Of a stretch of DNA of 64,000 nt, positions 28,024 to 37,052 are shown one piece after another. A program made the translations under genes and the position numbers. Source of the stretch: an uncultured Alphaproteobacteria bacterium. GTDB lineage: Bacteria; Pseudomonadota; Alphaproteobacteria; UBA11222. Under the pieces are notes generated by a model. It ran no database searches. It saw only the letters and a list, made by a program, of their open reading frames with translations, and was not told where the DNA came from. The DNA lies in assembly GCA_947258435.1 (NCBI GenBank), contig CAMYID010000014.1, forward strand, positions 60,367 through 124,366, given 5' to 3'. Each line of letters begins with the position of its first letter. Position 1 is the stretch's first letter.

Positions 28024-29135
28024 CGCAGCAGCGTTTCGGGGGCTGTCAGCCCAAGGCCAAGCGCTTGCGCCACGGCGTCATGGGTAATCCTGCCGTCATG
28101 AATATTCAGCCCTGCGCGCAGATGCGGATCATCGGTCATCGCCTGGCGCCACCCCTTGTCTGCCAGCGCCAGCACAAAGGGCAGGGTGGCATTATTGAGG
28201 GCGAAGGTTGATGTGCGTGCGACCGCGCCGGGCATATTCGTCACACAATAATGAACGACGTCATGTTCGCGGTAGGTCGGGTCGGCATGGCTTGTGGGGC
28301 GGGAAGTTTCAGCGCTGCCACCCTGATCGATCGCGACATCGACAAGCACGGTGCCGCGCCGCATCTGCCGGACCATATTTTCCGTGATCAGTTTTGGCGT
28401 TGCGGCGCCGGGCACAAGCACAGCCCCGATCACAAGATCGGCCTCGGCAATCAGTGTTTCGACCGCATCCACCGTTGAATAAATCGTGTTCAGCATCGGG
28501 CCGAACTGCATGTCCAGCTCTTGCAGCCGCGCCAGATTCCTGTCCAGCACGGTGACATGTGCCTCAAGTCCCATTGCCATCCGTGCCGCATTGGTGCCCA
28601 CCACCCCTCCGCCCAGAATAACGACCCGTGCTGCGCCGACACCGGGCACGCCGCCAAGCAGCATGCCGCGCCCACCCTGTTCCATTTCCAGGCAATGGGC
28701 GCCTGCCTGTATCGCCATCCGGCCCGCCACCTCGCTCATCGGGGCAAGCAGCGGCAGGTGGCCGGCCTTGTCGGTCACTGTCTCATAGGCGATCGCGGTG
28801 CAGCCGGAACGACATAATTGCTCAGCCTGCGGCAGATCGGCGGCAAGGTGAAGATAGGTAAAGAGAATCTGGTTTTCCGAAAGCCGCGCGACTTCAGACT
28901 TCTGTGGCTCCTTGACTTTGACGATCATCTCGGCACTGGAGAAAATTTCCTCCGCCTCCGGAACGATTTGCGCGCCTGCATTCTCGTAATCGCTGTTATG
29001 CAGTCCGATCGCCTCCCCGGCATTTTTCTCGATAATCACCGCATGGCCGTGATGGATGAGCTCGCGCACGCTGGCCGGGGTCAGGCCGACACGATATTCG
29101 TGTATCTTGATCTCTTTCGGTACGCCGATGAGCAT
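28020..29135 (-). CDS. ald: Alanine dehydrogenase
   Basis: 371 residues, normal length. NAD-dependent oxidative deamination of L-alanine to pyruvate and ammonia. N-terminus MLIGVPKEIKIHEYRVGLTP. Catalytic Lys lies in IVKVKEPQ and His in YLHLAAD. The Rossmann loop is GGGVVGTNAARMAMGL. The start at ATG 29135 has AGGAG eight bases upstream; the longer frame from 29150 would overlap the aminotransferase gene. It follows that gene on the same strand by 11 bases, suggesting joint use in amino-group transfer with pyruvate. The stop overlaps the convergent MMPL gene by four bases. Confidence 0.97.
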   Translation of the reverse strand: MLIGVPKEIKIHEYRVGLTPASVRELIHHGHAVIIEKNAGEAIGLHNSDYENAGAQIVPEAEEIFSSAEMIVKVKEPQKSEVARLSENQILFTYLHLAADLPQAEQLCRSGCTAIAYETVTDKAGHLPLLAPMSEVAGRMAIQAGAHCLEMEQGGRGMLLGGVPGVGAARVVILGGGVVGTNAARMAMGLEAHVTVLDRNLARLQELDMQFGPMLNTIYSTVDAVETLIAEADLVIGAVLVPGAATPKLITENMVRQMRRGTVLVDVAIDQGGSAETSRPTSHADPTYREHDVVHYCVTNMPGAVARTSTFALNNATLPFVLALADKGWRQAMTDDPHLRAGLNIHDGRITHDAVAQALGLGLTAPETLLR

Positions 29136-29146
29136 TCTCTTTCTCC

Positions 29147-30481
29147 TCATTCAAGCTGTTGCAGCAGACGACGCAGCCGCGCCGTCAGCACCGCGATTTC
29201 CGCTTCGCTGACGATCAGTGGCGGTGACAGCGCGATGGTGTCGCCTGTAATACGGATCATCATATCCTGCTGATGAAATGCGGCCTGCACGGCCTGAAAG
29301 CCGCGCGTACCAGGGGTTTCTGCCGGATCCAGATCGATCCCGGCGGCAAGGCCGATGGTCCGGATATCGCGCACAATCCCGATATCGCGCAGCGAATGAA
29401 TGGCATCGGCCCAGATTTCTTCAAGCGCGGCTGAACGCGCGAACAGCTCTTCTTGCGCATAAAGATCAAGCGTTGCGTTACCGGCCGCCATGGCGAGCGG
29501 GTGGCCCGAATAGGTATAGCCATGAAACAGCTCGATCCCATGCTCTGGCAATTCCCTCTGTGCCGAGAGGAATTGTTCCTGTATATCGTCGCTGACAAGC
29601 ACACCTCCAAGCGGTACCGCACCGTTGGTCACGCCTTTGGCAAAGGTAATCATATCGGGCGTAACCGAGAAACGTGTCGCCGCGAAGGCCGCACCCAGCC
29701 GGCCAAAAGCCGTAATGACCTCGTCGAAAATCAGCAGGATGCCGTATTTTGTACAGATTTCACGCAGCCGCCGGAGATAGCCCCGGGGCGGCGCGAGCAC
29801 ACCGGTTGAGCCTGCGACCGGTTCGACGATGACCGCGGCAATCGTGTCTGCGCCATGCAGCGCGACAAGGCCCTCAAGCGCGTCGGCACGGTCGCTTCCC
29901 TGGTCGGGCTCCCCGCGGCTGAAGCGTTGCTGGTCGATATCATATGTATGGGGCAGATGATCGGTGCCGGGAAGAAGCGGACCGAACATATTCCTGTTCT
30001 GAACAAGCCCGCCGACCGAAATGCCGCCGAAACCGGTGCCGTGATAGCCCCGCGCGCGGCCGATCAACCGTGTCCGCGAGCCATGTCCGCGCAGTTGCTG
30101 GCAGGCGAGCGCGATCTTGAGCGCTGTGTCGACCGCTTCTGAGCCTGAATTGCAGAAAAAAACATGGTTGAGGGGAGACGGTGCAAGCGCTGCGAGCCGG
30201 TCGGCAAGGTGAAAGGCACCAGGATGGCTGAACTGGAAACTGGGTGCATAGTCGAGCGTTTTTGCCTGTGCCGTGATTGCATCGGTGATATGGGTGCGGC
30301 CATGTCCCGCATTCACGCACCACAGGCCCGCGGTGCCATCAAGGACCTGCCGCCCGTCCTGCGTCAGGTAATACATCCCGTCGGCTTCGGTCAGGATACG
30401 GGGATGTTGCTTGAAATGCCGATTGGGGGTGAATGGCAGCCAATAGGATGACAGATTTTTATCTGAAGGTGGCGGGGCCAT
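29147..30481 (-). CDS. Class III (omega-amino acid:pyruvate-type) aminotransferase
   Basis: 444 residues. PLP-dependent. LWCVNAGHGRTHITDAI and FFCNSGSEAVDTALKIALA form the cofactor-phosphate region. The Asp-binding block is LLIFDEVITAFGR, and the Schiff-base Lys lies in TFAKGVTNG. The opening SSYWLPFTPNRHFKQHPR is typical of beta-alanine/omega-amino acid:pyruvate transaminases. Pairing with alanine dehydrogenase in one operon makes sense: the alanine produced would be recycled to pyruvate. The true amino donor is not visible (beta-alanine, taurine and polyamine derivatives are options). ATG 30481 (MAPPPSDKN) is chosen with AGGAGG upstream. Confidence 0.92.
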   Translation of the reverse strand: MAPPPSDKNLSSYWLPFTPNRHFKQHPRILTEADGMYYLTQDGRQVLDGTAGLWCVNAGHGRTHITDAITAQAKTLDYAPSFQFSHPGAFHLADRLAALAPSPLNHVFFCNSGSEAVDTALKIALACQQLRGHGSRTRLIGRARGYHGTGFGGISVGGLVQNRNMFGPLLPGTDHLPHTYDIDQQRFSRGEPDQGSDRADALEGLVALHGADTIAAVIVEPVAGSTGVLAPPRGYLRRLREICTKYGILLIFDEVITAFGRLGAAFAATRFSVTPDMITFAKGVTNGAVPLGGVLVSDDIQEQFLSAQRELPEHGIELFHGYTYSGHPLAMAAGNATLDLYAQEELFARSAALEEIWADAIHSLRDIGIVRDIRTIGLAAGIDLDPAETPGTRGFQAVQAAFHQQDMMIRITGDTIALSPPLIVSEAEIAVLTARLRRLLQQLE

Positions 30482-30652
30482 GTCGCGAGATATTCCTCCT
30501 GACGGGAGACAGCATCGCAATATCGCGCTGTCCAAACAGGGCGTGTTCACCTGACAGGCTATGTTCAGATGGCAACGGCGACAATCAGCTTACTACAAAA
30601 CCGGTAAAGTTTGTTTTACAGCCCGGTTATCCTGTCTGTTTCCCGCGCTGAG

Positions 30653-30687
30653 CAAATAAAAAACCGCCGGGTGAATTACCCGGCGGC
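30653..30687 (-). terminator. Strong intrinsic terminator of the ferritin-like operon
   Basis: On the minus strand a perfect 9-bp stem (CCGCCGGGT/ACCCGGCGG) with loop AATTC is followed by TTTTTTATTT. It stands about 80 bases after the stop of the 226-residue gene and upstream of the aminotransferase. It should insulate the two minus-strand units. Confidence 0.9.
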
Positions 30688-30767
30688 GTGTCAGTTCTGC
30701 TTGTTCAGGGGAACACTGCCTGCCAGCCAGCCTCTTCAGGACCTTACTGCCGCCGCGCAGTAATTCT

Positions 30768-31448
30768 CTAATGCGTGACGACTGCTTCCTCTCCCGTGAC
30801 GCCGCCACATTCAGCCAGCATCGCCGCCAGTTCGTCGCGCCGCTTGGCCCGTCTTTGCTCGCTTGCCGCATCTTTGCACAACTCATCGAGAATTGTATTG
30901 CCCCATGCGATATGCGCGCGGCTGCGACGGGTGATGTCTTCAAGTAAAATGATCGTCGGTGCGTCGCAGATCTGATCGGTTTCCGTGCAGAACCGTTCAT
31001 ACACATCGACAAGATGCGGTTTCAGCACATCGAAAATACCGGTCAGTTTTTCAATCGTCAGCTCGGGGCTTTCAGGGGATGAGATTTCCTGGATTAGCGC
31101 GGCAAACCCCTCATTGCCGGGTTGCGAACCGAATTGCCCGACCTTGGAGCCGCAGCGCAGCTCCGGCAACCGCTTGCCAAGTTCATCGGCAGCTACCGCG
31201 CTGTCCCAGATGATTTTGCCAAGTCCGGTTTTCACGGGCAGCTCGGGGATGGTTGCAACCCATCCGCCCATGATCATCATCATCCATTCTTCGGCATATC
31301 GCCAGTTGCGTACCCGCAGGGCCACCGCCTCGACATCGAAGCGGCCATGCAGGGTGCGCAGATCCGCGGGAATATCAAAAGCGGAATAGGGCGCGAAACT
31401 TGTCCGCTCGTCCTGGCCGGAGCCCGGATAAAGCCGTTGTTCACTCAT
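30768..31448 (-). CDS. Ferritin-like fold protein lacking a visible di-iron site
   Basis: 226 residues, helical. VALRVRNWRYAEEWMMMIMGGW and IIWDSAVAADELGKRLPELR have the pattern of the first two helices of ferritin-like (DUF455-type) proteins, and LLEDITRRSRAHIAW looks like the last. The expected ExxH pairs are missing: the second helix has no His after its acidic residues, and the last reads EDITRR. The gene lies 11 bases after the 319-residue partner, which keeps the ligands. It may be a catalytically silent partner subunit, by inference. I do not recognise a named family for it. Confidence 0.72.
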   Translation of the reverse strand: MSEQRLYPGSGQDERTSFAPYSAFDIPADLRTLHGRFDVEAVALRVRNWRYAEEWMMMIMGGWVATIPELPVKTGLGKIIWDSAVAADELGKRLPELRCGSKVGQFGSQPGNEGFAALIQEISSPESPELTIEKLTGIFDVLKPHLVDVYERFCTETDQICDAPTIILLEDITRRSRAHIAWGNTILDELCKDAASEQRRAKRRDELAAMLAECGGVTGEEAVVTH

Positions 31449-31459
31449 ATCCGCGCCTC

Positions 31460-32419
31460 CTATTCCGCTGCCGTCTGCGTCTGCTGCGCTTTCTTGGCGC
31501 GGTGCCGTTCAGCCAGGATGCGTGCTGCCTCGCGCAGGGTTTCACGGCTCGGCCCGCCGGCGCTGAGCGCCCCGATCTCGTCGATTTCTTCCGCCGTGAA
31601 GCCCGCTTCAAGCCGGTCCTGAACGGCCAGCGGGATCGCCGCATCCGCGCGTGCGCTGCGCGCGCCGCCAAAGCTGAAGCGCTTGTCGACTTCCCTGCGG
31701 AATTCCTGCGTACGCTTGAAATAGTCCGGATCGTCCTTGGTGAATTCCTTCACCCAGTTGCTGCCGAAACGGACATGGGTGATCTCATCCGCCAGAACGA
31801 AATCGACGGCTTGCTTGATGGTATCGTCGCCAACTTTTTCGGCATAGCGGATCAGATCGCGGAACACATCGCAGGCAAGCCCTTCCAGTCCGCGATTGAC
31901 GCCTGCCACCCGCATTGCGGGATCTTCGCTGCAGGCGCATTCGAACAGAAAGGTGTTCTCGGGATAATCGCCGATTTCACCGCCCATATATTGCAGCAGC
32001 TTTTCGTAAATCTGCACATGCCGGGCCTCGTCCCAGGCCTGGCGGGCCATATTCATCTTGAATTCCCATGGTGCTTCGGGAAAGTCCCACAGCGAGCGCG
32101 ATGCCCCCTCCAGCGCTTGCAGCTCGCCGATCAGGATGCCATGCAGCCGGAACCGAAGCCGATTGACAAGCGCGGGATCGTCGGGGTGAATGGGCTCGTT
32201 CAGTACGACCAGATTATAGGCGGGGCCATATTCCTCATAAAGCGGTTCCGCGGCGGTGCCGCGCGTCGCCTTTTCAATCATCGGCGCGAGTTGTTCGAAA
32301 ATATCGACGACCGTATCCACATCGTCGGGCAGTGTCGCCAGCACACTGTTCGCCGCGCCATCCTGCCGGATAAACCGGCTGTCGCGCGCAAGTTCGTCAT
32401 GGTCGATAAAGCGTTTCAT
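31460..32419 (-). CDS. Ferritin-like di-iron protein (DUF455-like)
   Basis: 319 residues. Four helices supply a plausible carboxylate-bridged di-iron site: Glu in GELQALEGA, ExxH in WDEARHVQIYEKL, Glu in NRGLEGLACD, and ExxH in ADEITHVRFGSNWVKEF. Around this core is an N-terminal region of about 100 residues and a charged C-terminal tail (ILAERHRAKKAQQTQ). Relatives include DUF455 and MiaE-like oxygenases, but no substrate can be assigned. ATG 32419 has AGGAGG nine bases upstream; a longer frame adds unrelated residues. It is the first gene of a two-gene operon. Confidence 0.8.
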   Translation of the reverse strand: MKRFIDHDELARDSRFIRQDGAANSVLATLPDDVDTVVDIFEQLAPMIEKATRGTAAEPLYEEYGPAYNLVVLNEPIHPDDPALVNRLRFRLHGILIGELQALEGASRSLWDFPEAPWEFKMNMARQAWDEARHVQIYEKLLQYMGGEIGDYPENTFLFECACSEDPAMRVAGVNRGLEGLACDVFRDLIRYAEKVGDDTIKQAVDFVLADEITHVRFGSNWVKEFTKDDPDYFKRTQEFRREVDKRFSFGGARSARADAAIPLAVQDRLEAGFTAEEIDEIGALSAGGPSRETLREAARILAERHRAKKAQQTQTAAE

Positions 32420-32510
32420 CCTGGGGTGCCTCCTGAATTTACAGGCCCGTTTCGCACTCGGTACGCACCACTGCCGTGGCTGCGAACAGGCGCAATGCAC
32501 ACAACATTGT

Positions 32511-32535
32511 TATATATTAAGACAAATATATTAAG
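32511..32535. repeat. AT-rich direct repeat between ferritin-like operon and dapF
   Basis: ATATATTAAG occurs at 32512-32521 and again at 32526-32535, a 14-bp period, in a very AT-rich patch of an otherwise GC-rich region. It lies about 95 bases upstream of the ferritin-like operon start (minus strand) and 110 upstream of dapF. It could hold a promoter or a metal-regulator site, but I cannot match it to a named box. Confidence 0.5.
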
Positions 32536-32641
32536 TTGTGCGGCCTGAGTCCAGCATCGGCGTGAAATTTTTTACCGCAAAGCAGTGTGAAATTCCCGCT
32601 TGCGGCTGGCAAGCGGACGGGCCTTGCCCTATAACCCGCCC

Positions 32642-33520
32642 ATGGATGAGATCGCGTTCATAAAAATGCACGGGCTGGGCAATGATTTTGTGATCATTGA
32701 CGCGCGCGCGCGTGCCGTGCCGCTTGATGCGGAACTGTTGCGGGCGGTGGCGGACCGGCGGCTTGGCATTGGCTTTGATCAGCTCATCTGTATCGAACCT
32801 GCAAAGAATGCTGGCAGCGCGGCGTTCATGCGCATTTACAATGCCGATGGGGGCGAGGTGGATGCCTGTGGCAATGCGACCCGCTGCATCGGCTGGCTGC
32901 TGATGTCCGAAAGCGGCGGCGATCAGGTTGCGATTGATACCAATGTGGGGCAGCTTGTCTGCACGGCGGCGGGTGCGCGGCGGGTTACTGTTGATATGGG
33001 AATTCCGCGCTGCGACTGGCAACAGATCCCGCTTGCCCGTGAGATGGATTGCGGGGATCTGCATTTTGAACCGGCGCTGCCGGAAATTGCCGGGCTTGCC
33101 GGTCCGGTGGTTGCCGTCAATATCGGCAACCCGCATTGTATATTCTTTGTTGCCGATGCGGCTGCTATCGTGCTGCCGGAGATTGGCCCGCTTGTCGAGC
33201 ATCATCCGCTGTTTCCCGAACGCGTCAATGTCAGCTTCGCGGAAATTCCGGCGCCCGGCCAAATTCGTCTGCGGGTCTGGGAACGCGGGGTCGGGGCCAC
33301 GCGGGCCTGCGGTACCGCCGCCTGTGCGGTTGTTGCCGCCGCGGCCCAGCCCGAAGTTGCGCGGGCCGGTCGCAAGGCGCAGGTCATGCTGGATGGCGGT
33401 GTGCTGGCGATCGACTGGCGCGAGCGGGACAATCACATATATATGACCGGTGAGACCGCAATGAGTTTTCGCGGCAGTTTCGCACCAGAAGCGCTGCGTG
33501 CCGCACAATCGACGAAGTAA
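32642..33520 (+). CDS. dapF: Diaminopimelate epimerase
   Basis: 292 residues. Converts LL- to meso-diaminopimelate for lysine and peptidoglycan. The two catalytic Cys occur in DACGNATRCIG and GATRACGTAACAV. The N-terminus IAFIKMHGLGNDFVIIDAR is diagnostic. ATG 32642 matches the family start. It heads a tight run with mtaB and ftsY, an order often seen in alphaproteobacteria. Confidence 0.98.
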   Translation: MDEIAFIKMHGLGNDFVIIDARARAVPLDAELLRAVADRRLGIGFDQLICIEPAKNAGSAAFMRIYNADGGEVDACGNATRCIGWLLMSESGGDQVAIDTNVGQLVCTAAGARRVTVDMGIPRCDWQQIPLAREMDCGDLHFEPALPEIAGLAGPVVAVNIGNPHCIFFVADAAAIVLPEIGPLVEHHPLFPERVNVSFAEIPAPGQIRLRVWERGVGATRACGTAACAVVAAAAQPEVARAGRKAQVMLDGGVLAIDWRERDNHIYMTGETAMSFRGSFAPEALRAAQSTK

Positions 33521-33525
33521 CCGAT

Positions 33526-34806
33526 ATGACGGGTGAGACCAAAATTCTGACTTTCGGCTGCCGGCTGAACAGTTACGAATCCGAGATTATGCGCGACCAT
33601 GCGGCGCAGGCGCGGCTTGATGACACGGTGATCGTCAACAGCTGCGCGGTGACCGGAGAAGCGGTACGCCAGACACGGCAGGCGATCCGCCGGGCGCGGC
33701 GCGACCGGCGCGATGCGCGGATTATCGTCACAGGCTGCGCGGCGCAGATCGAACCGCACGCGTTTGCCGCCATGCCCGAGGTGGATGTCGTGCTGGGGAA
33801 CCGTGAAAAGCTGCGTGCGGAGAGTTTTACCAAAATCGCCGCAACCGGGACGGATGATGCCGGTGATGGCGCTGAGCGGGTATTGGTTAGCGATATCATG
33901 ACCGAGACGGTTGCACAGCCAAGTGCTGTGACCGGGCTTGGCGGGCGGATGCGCGCGGTGGTGCAGGTCCAGAATGGTTGCGACCATCGCTGCACATTCT
34001 GCACCATTCCCTTCGGGCGGGGCCGTTCGCGCAGCGTTGCGGCAGAGGATGTGATCGCGCAGATACGCCAGGTGGTTGAGAACGGCTATAGCGAAGTTGT
34101 TCTGACCGGGGTCGATATGACGGCCTATGGCGCCGATCTTGCGCAACCGATGCGGCTTGGGGATCTTGTCTGGCAAATCCTCGACGCGGTGCCGGCCTTG
34201 CCACGGCTGCGTCTTTCCTCCATCGACTCAGTGGAGGTCGATCCCGCCTTGTTCGAGGCTGTCGCCACGCATCCACGGCTGATGCCGCATCTGCATCTGT
34301 CCTTGCAGGCGGGGGATGACATGATTCTGAAGCGCATGAAGCGGCGGCATTCGCGTCAGGATGCGATTGCGCTTTGCACCGCATTGCGGGCGCGGCGGCC
34401 CGAGCTTGTGTTCGGTGCCGATCTGATTGCGGGGTTTCCGACCGAAACGGAGGCGATGTTCGATAACAGCTTGCGGCTTGTGGAAGAGTGCGGGTTGACC
34501 TTCCTGCATGTGTTTCCTTTTTCCGCGCGGCCCAACACGCCGGCGGCCCGTATGCCGCAATTGCCATCGGCGGTGCGGAAGGAACGCGCGGCCCGGCTGC
34601 GCGCGGCGGGGGCTGCGGCAAAGCGTCGGTATCTCGATGCGCAGCAAGGGCACAAGCTGCGTGTGCTGATGGAAGATGACAGGCGGGGCCGTGCCGAATC
34701 CTTTGTCGAGGTGATCGCCCAGACAAGTCAGGAGGCCGGCACGATCCTGAATATGCAGATCACGGGTGTGGAGGAAGACAGGCTGTTGGGGGCGGTTGCG
34801 GCATGA
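33526..34806 (+). CDS. mtaB: MtaB, tRNA t6A37 methylthiotransferase
   Basis: 426 residues. Radical-SAM enzyme that adds a methylthio group to t6A at position 37 of ANN-decoding tRNAs. The N-terminal UPF0004 domain supplies three Cys (FGCRLNSYE, NSCAVTGEA, TGCAAQ). The radical-SAM cluster is CDHRCTFCTIPFGRGRSR. A C-terminal TRAM-like region includes RVLMEDDRRGRAESFVEV. FGCRLN rather than a GCQMN motif separates it from MiaB. It starts five bases after dapF and overlaps ftsY by four. Confidence 0.96.
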   Translation: MTGETKILTFGCRLNSYESEIMRDHAAQARLDDTVIVNSCAVTGEAVRQTRQAIRRARRDRRDARIIVTGCAAQIEPHAFAAMPEVDVVLGNREKLRAESFTKIAATGTDDAGDGAERVLVSDIMTETVAQPSAVTGLGGRMRAVVQVQNGCDHRCTFCTIPFGRGRSRSVAAEDVIAQIRQVVENGYSEVVLTGVDMTAYGADLAQPMRLGDLVWQILDAVPALPRLRLSSIDSVEVDPALFEAVATHPRLMPHLHLSLQAGDDMILKRMKRRHSRQDAIALCTALRARRPELVFGADLIAGFPTETEAMFDNSLRLVEECGLTFLHVFPFSARPNTPAARMPQLPSAVRKERAARLRAAGAAAKRRYLDAQQGHKLRVLMEDDRRGRAESFVEVIAQTSQEAGTILNMQITGVEEDRLLGAVAA

Positions 34807-35924
34807 AGCGGTTCGGCTGGAGAAAAAACAGGCCACAATCGGGCCAGGATGTGTTGCCGGGCGAAGATCATGCGCCGCCAGCCCCGCTGCCAGGTGAGAG
34901 TTTGCCTGAGGACCCGGCCCCGACAGAAGCAGCGCCCGTAGCAGCGCGGGCCGAAACCAGCCTTGCCGCGCAAGAGCCTCCCGCACCGGAAAAAAAAGGC
35001 TGGTTCAGCAGGCTGAAATCAGGGCTTAGCCGGTCGACCGGGGCGCTGAGCGAGGGGGTGAGCGGCATCTTCACCAGGGCGCGGCTCGATCAGGAGCGGC
35101 TCGATGAGCTTGAGGATGTGCTGATTCAGGCGGATCTCGGTGTCGATGTGGCGATGGAGATAACCGAGGCGCTGGCCTCTGAACGGTTCGACAAGGAAAT
35201 TTCGCCCCAGGAGGTGCGCGAGTTTCTGGCCGGCCATATCGCCGATATCCTGGAACCCGTGGCGGCCCCCCTGCGCATTGAACGCGATCGGGATGAACCG
35301 TTTGTCATTCTGGTCGTCGGTGTCAACGGCACAGGCAAGACAACGACGATCGGCAAGCTTGGCAACTGGTTGCAGGGCGAGGGGTATCGGGTGATGCTCG
35401 GCGCGGGCGATACGTTTCGCGCTGCCGCCATCGAGCAGCTGCAGATATGGGGCGAGCGGCTGAATGTGCCGGTGATCGCCCGCGAGCCGGGGGCCGATGC
35501 GGCGGGGCTTGCCTATGATGCGGTGGAGAAAGCCAGGGAGGCGGGGGCGGATGTGCTGCTGATCGATACCGCCGGCCGGTTGCAGAACAAGTCCGGCCTG
35601 ATGGATGAGCTGCGTAAGATCAAACGGGTTTTGGGCAAGCTCGACGCCGATGCGCCGCATGCGGTGCTGCTGGTCCTCGATGCGACGACGGGGCAGAATG
35701 CGATTTCGCAGGTCGAGGTTTTTCAGGAGGTTGCGGGTATTACGGGGCTTGTGATGACCAAGCTCGACGGCACGGCACGGGGCGGTATCCTTGTGGCGGT
35801 CGCGCGGAAGTTCGATTTGCCGATCCATGCCATCGGCATTGGTGAGGGGATCGGGGATCTGCGCCCCTTTGACGCGCAGCAATTTGCGCAGGCGCTGACA
35901 GGGGCTGAAGCGGCAGGGGAATAG
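34803..35924 (+). CDS. ftsY: FtsY, signal recognition particle receptor
   Basis: 373 residues. An acidic, Pro/Ala-rich N-terminal A domain (about residues 1-65) is followed by the N domain (KKGWFSRLKSGLSRSTGALSEG) and the GTPase G domain: GVNGTGKTTTIGKLG, DTFRAAAIEQL, DTAGRLQNKSGLMDEL, TKLDGTARGG. It receives SRP-bound ribosomes at the membrane. Its ATG overlaps the mtaB stop. Confidence 0.98.
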   Translation: MKRFGWRKNRPQSGQDVLPGEDHAPPAPLPGESLPEDPAPTEAAPVAARAETSLAAQEPPAPEKKGWFSRLKSGLSRSTGALSEGVSGIFTRARLDQERLDELEDVLIQADLGVDVAMEITEALASERFDKEISPQEVREFLAGHIADILEPVAAPLRIERDRDEPFVILVVGVNGTGKTTTIGKLGNWLQGEGYRVMLGAGDTFRAAAIEQLQIWGERLNVPVIAREPGADAAGLAYDAVEKAREAGADVLLIDTAGRLQNKSGLMDELRKIKRVLGKLDADAPHAVLLVLDATTGQNAISQVEVFQEVAGITGLVMTKLDGTARGGILVAVARKFDLPIHAIGIGEGIGDLRPFDAQQFAQALTGAEAAGE

Positions 35925-35960
35925 TGCCCGATCGTTTGCTGCTGTGTATATGGCGCGGAG

Positions 35961-36000
35961 CCAGTGACATGGGAGATGCGCCAGTGACATGGGAGATGCG
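35961..36000. repeat. Perfect 20-bp tandem duplication before yciB
   Basis: CCAGTGACATGGGAGATGCG occurs twice in direct succession (35961-35980, 35981-36000). Each unit carries a GGGAGATG that resembles a Shine-Dalgarno followed by a start, but neither leads into an open frame for yciB. Likely a recent local duplication. Confidence 0.9.
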
Positions 36001-36048
36001 AATGAGCCGGGAGAGGACTGGTTGGCGGAAAGGGAGTGATTGGGCGCA

Positions 36049-36621
36049 ATGAACGCGTTTGTAAAGCTTGCACTTGATCTTGGGCCGCTCATCGTTTTTT
36101 TCGTGGTGAACAGCCTGCATGGCATTTTTCCGGCGACCGCTGCCTTCATGGCCGCGATCGGCGCCTCGCTTGCCGTAAGTTGGGTGATATTCCGCGAAGT
36201 GGCTCCGATGCCGATGATTACAGCAGTCTTTGTGCTGATTTTCGGCGGTTTGACGCTTTATCTCGATAATGAGCTGTTTATCAAGCTGAAGCCGACAATC
36301 GTGAATTTGCTGTTTGCGGCAATTCTGTTTGGCGGGTTGGCGGTCAGGCGGCCCTTATTGCAGCCATTGCTCAATTCGGTCATTCAGCTGGAGGCGCGGG
36401 GCTGGCGGCTGCTGACCCTGCGGTGGGCATTGTTTTTTGTGTTTCTTGCCCTGGTCAATGAAATTGTCTGGCGCAATTTTTCAACCGATTTCTGGGTGAG
36501 CTTCAAACTGTTCGGCATTATGCCGATGACGGCTATTTTCGGCATGGCGCAGGTCGGATTGCTGAAACGCTATGCGCCGGTGGCCGGGGATTCGCCGCAA
36601 CAGGCGGATATCCAGTCTTAG
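36049..36621 (+). CDS. yciB: YciB/IspZ-family inner-membrane septation protein
   Basis: 190 residues with about five membrane helices. LALDLGPLIVFFVVNSL, then FPATAAFMAAIGASLAVSWVIF, ITAVFVLIFGGLTLYLDNELFIKLKPT and VNEIVWRNFSTDFWVSFKLFG are the conserved blocks. In E. coli it supports envelope integrity and division. ATG 36049 is used; TTG 36040 in frame lies closer to GGGAG and cannot be excluded. Confidence 0.95.
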   Translation: MNAFVKLALDLGPLIVFFVVNSLHGIFPATAAFMAAIGASLAVSWVIFREVAPMPMITAVFVLIFGGLTLYLDNELFIKLKPTIVNLLFAAILFGGLAVRRPLLQPLLNSVIQLEARGWRLLTLRWALFFVFLALVNEIVWRNFSTDFWVSFKLFGIMPMTAIFGMAQVGLLKRYAPVAGDSPQQADIQS

Positions 36622-36634
36622 GGTGCGGGTGAAA

Positions 36635-37027
36635 ATGGCAAAAGAGGGGGCTTTCTGGCTTTTCATTGCGGCGATGAACGGGGCGCTTGGGATCGCGGCG
36701 GCCGCATTTGGCGCGCATGGTCTGGCAAATCAGATAGCTGCGGCTGATCTAGCCGCTTTCCGGACCGGGGCGGAATATCAGATTTATCACGCGATCGCTC
36801 TGTTTGCGCTTGCCGGCTGGCTGCGCGGTGAAACGGCATCGATTTTGGCGTTTCGTCTGTGCGGCTGGCTGCTGCTTGCCGGTATTTTGCTGTTCAGCGG
36901 TTCACTCTATTTTCTGGGTATCACCGGCAGTCGGGCACTTGTCCTGCTGACGCCGGTTGGCGGAATGGCGTTGATCGCCGGGTGGCTCACGCTGCTCTAT
37001 GCGGCCTGGCACATCCGTAGGCAATAG
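36635..37027 (+). CDS. DUF423 family membrane protein
   Basis: 130 residues and four membrane helices. NGALGIAAAAFGAHGL near the N-terminus, EYQIYHAIALFALAGWL in the middle, LLAGILLFSGSLYFLGITG, and TPVGGMALIAGWLTLLYAAWH at the end are the standard DUF423 (YgdD-like) features. It lies 13 bases after yciB. GTG 36629 in frame is a possible start. Function unknown. Confidence 0.93.
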   Translation: MAKEGAFWLFIAAMNGALGIAAAAFGAHGLANQIAAADLAAFRTGAEYQIYHAIALFALAGWLRGETASILAFRLCGWLLLAGILLFSGSLYFLGITGSRALVLLTPVGGMALIAGWLTLLYAAWHIRRQ

Positions 37028-37052
37028 CCCGCCGCGCCATCTCCGGAACAAT

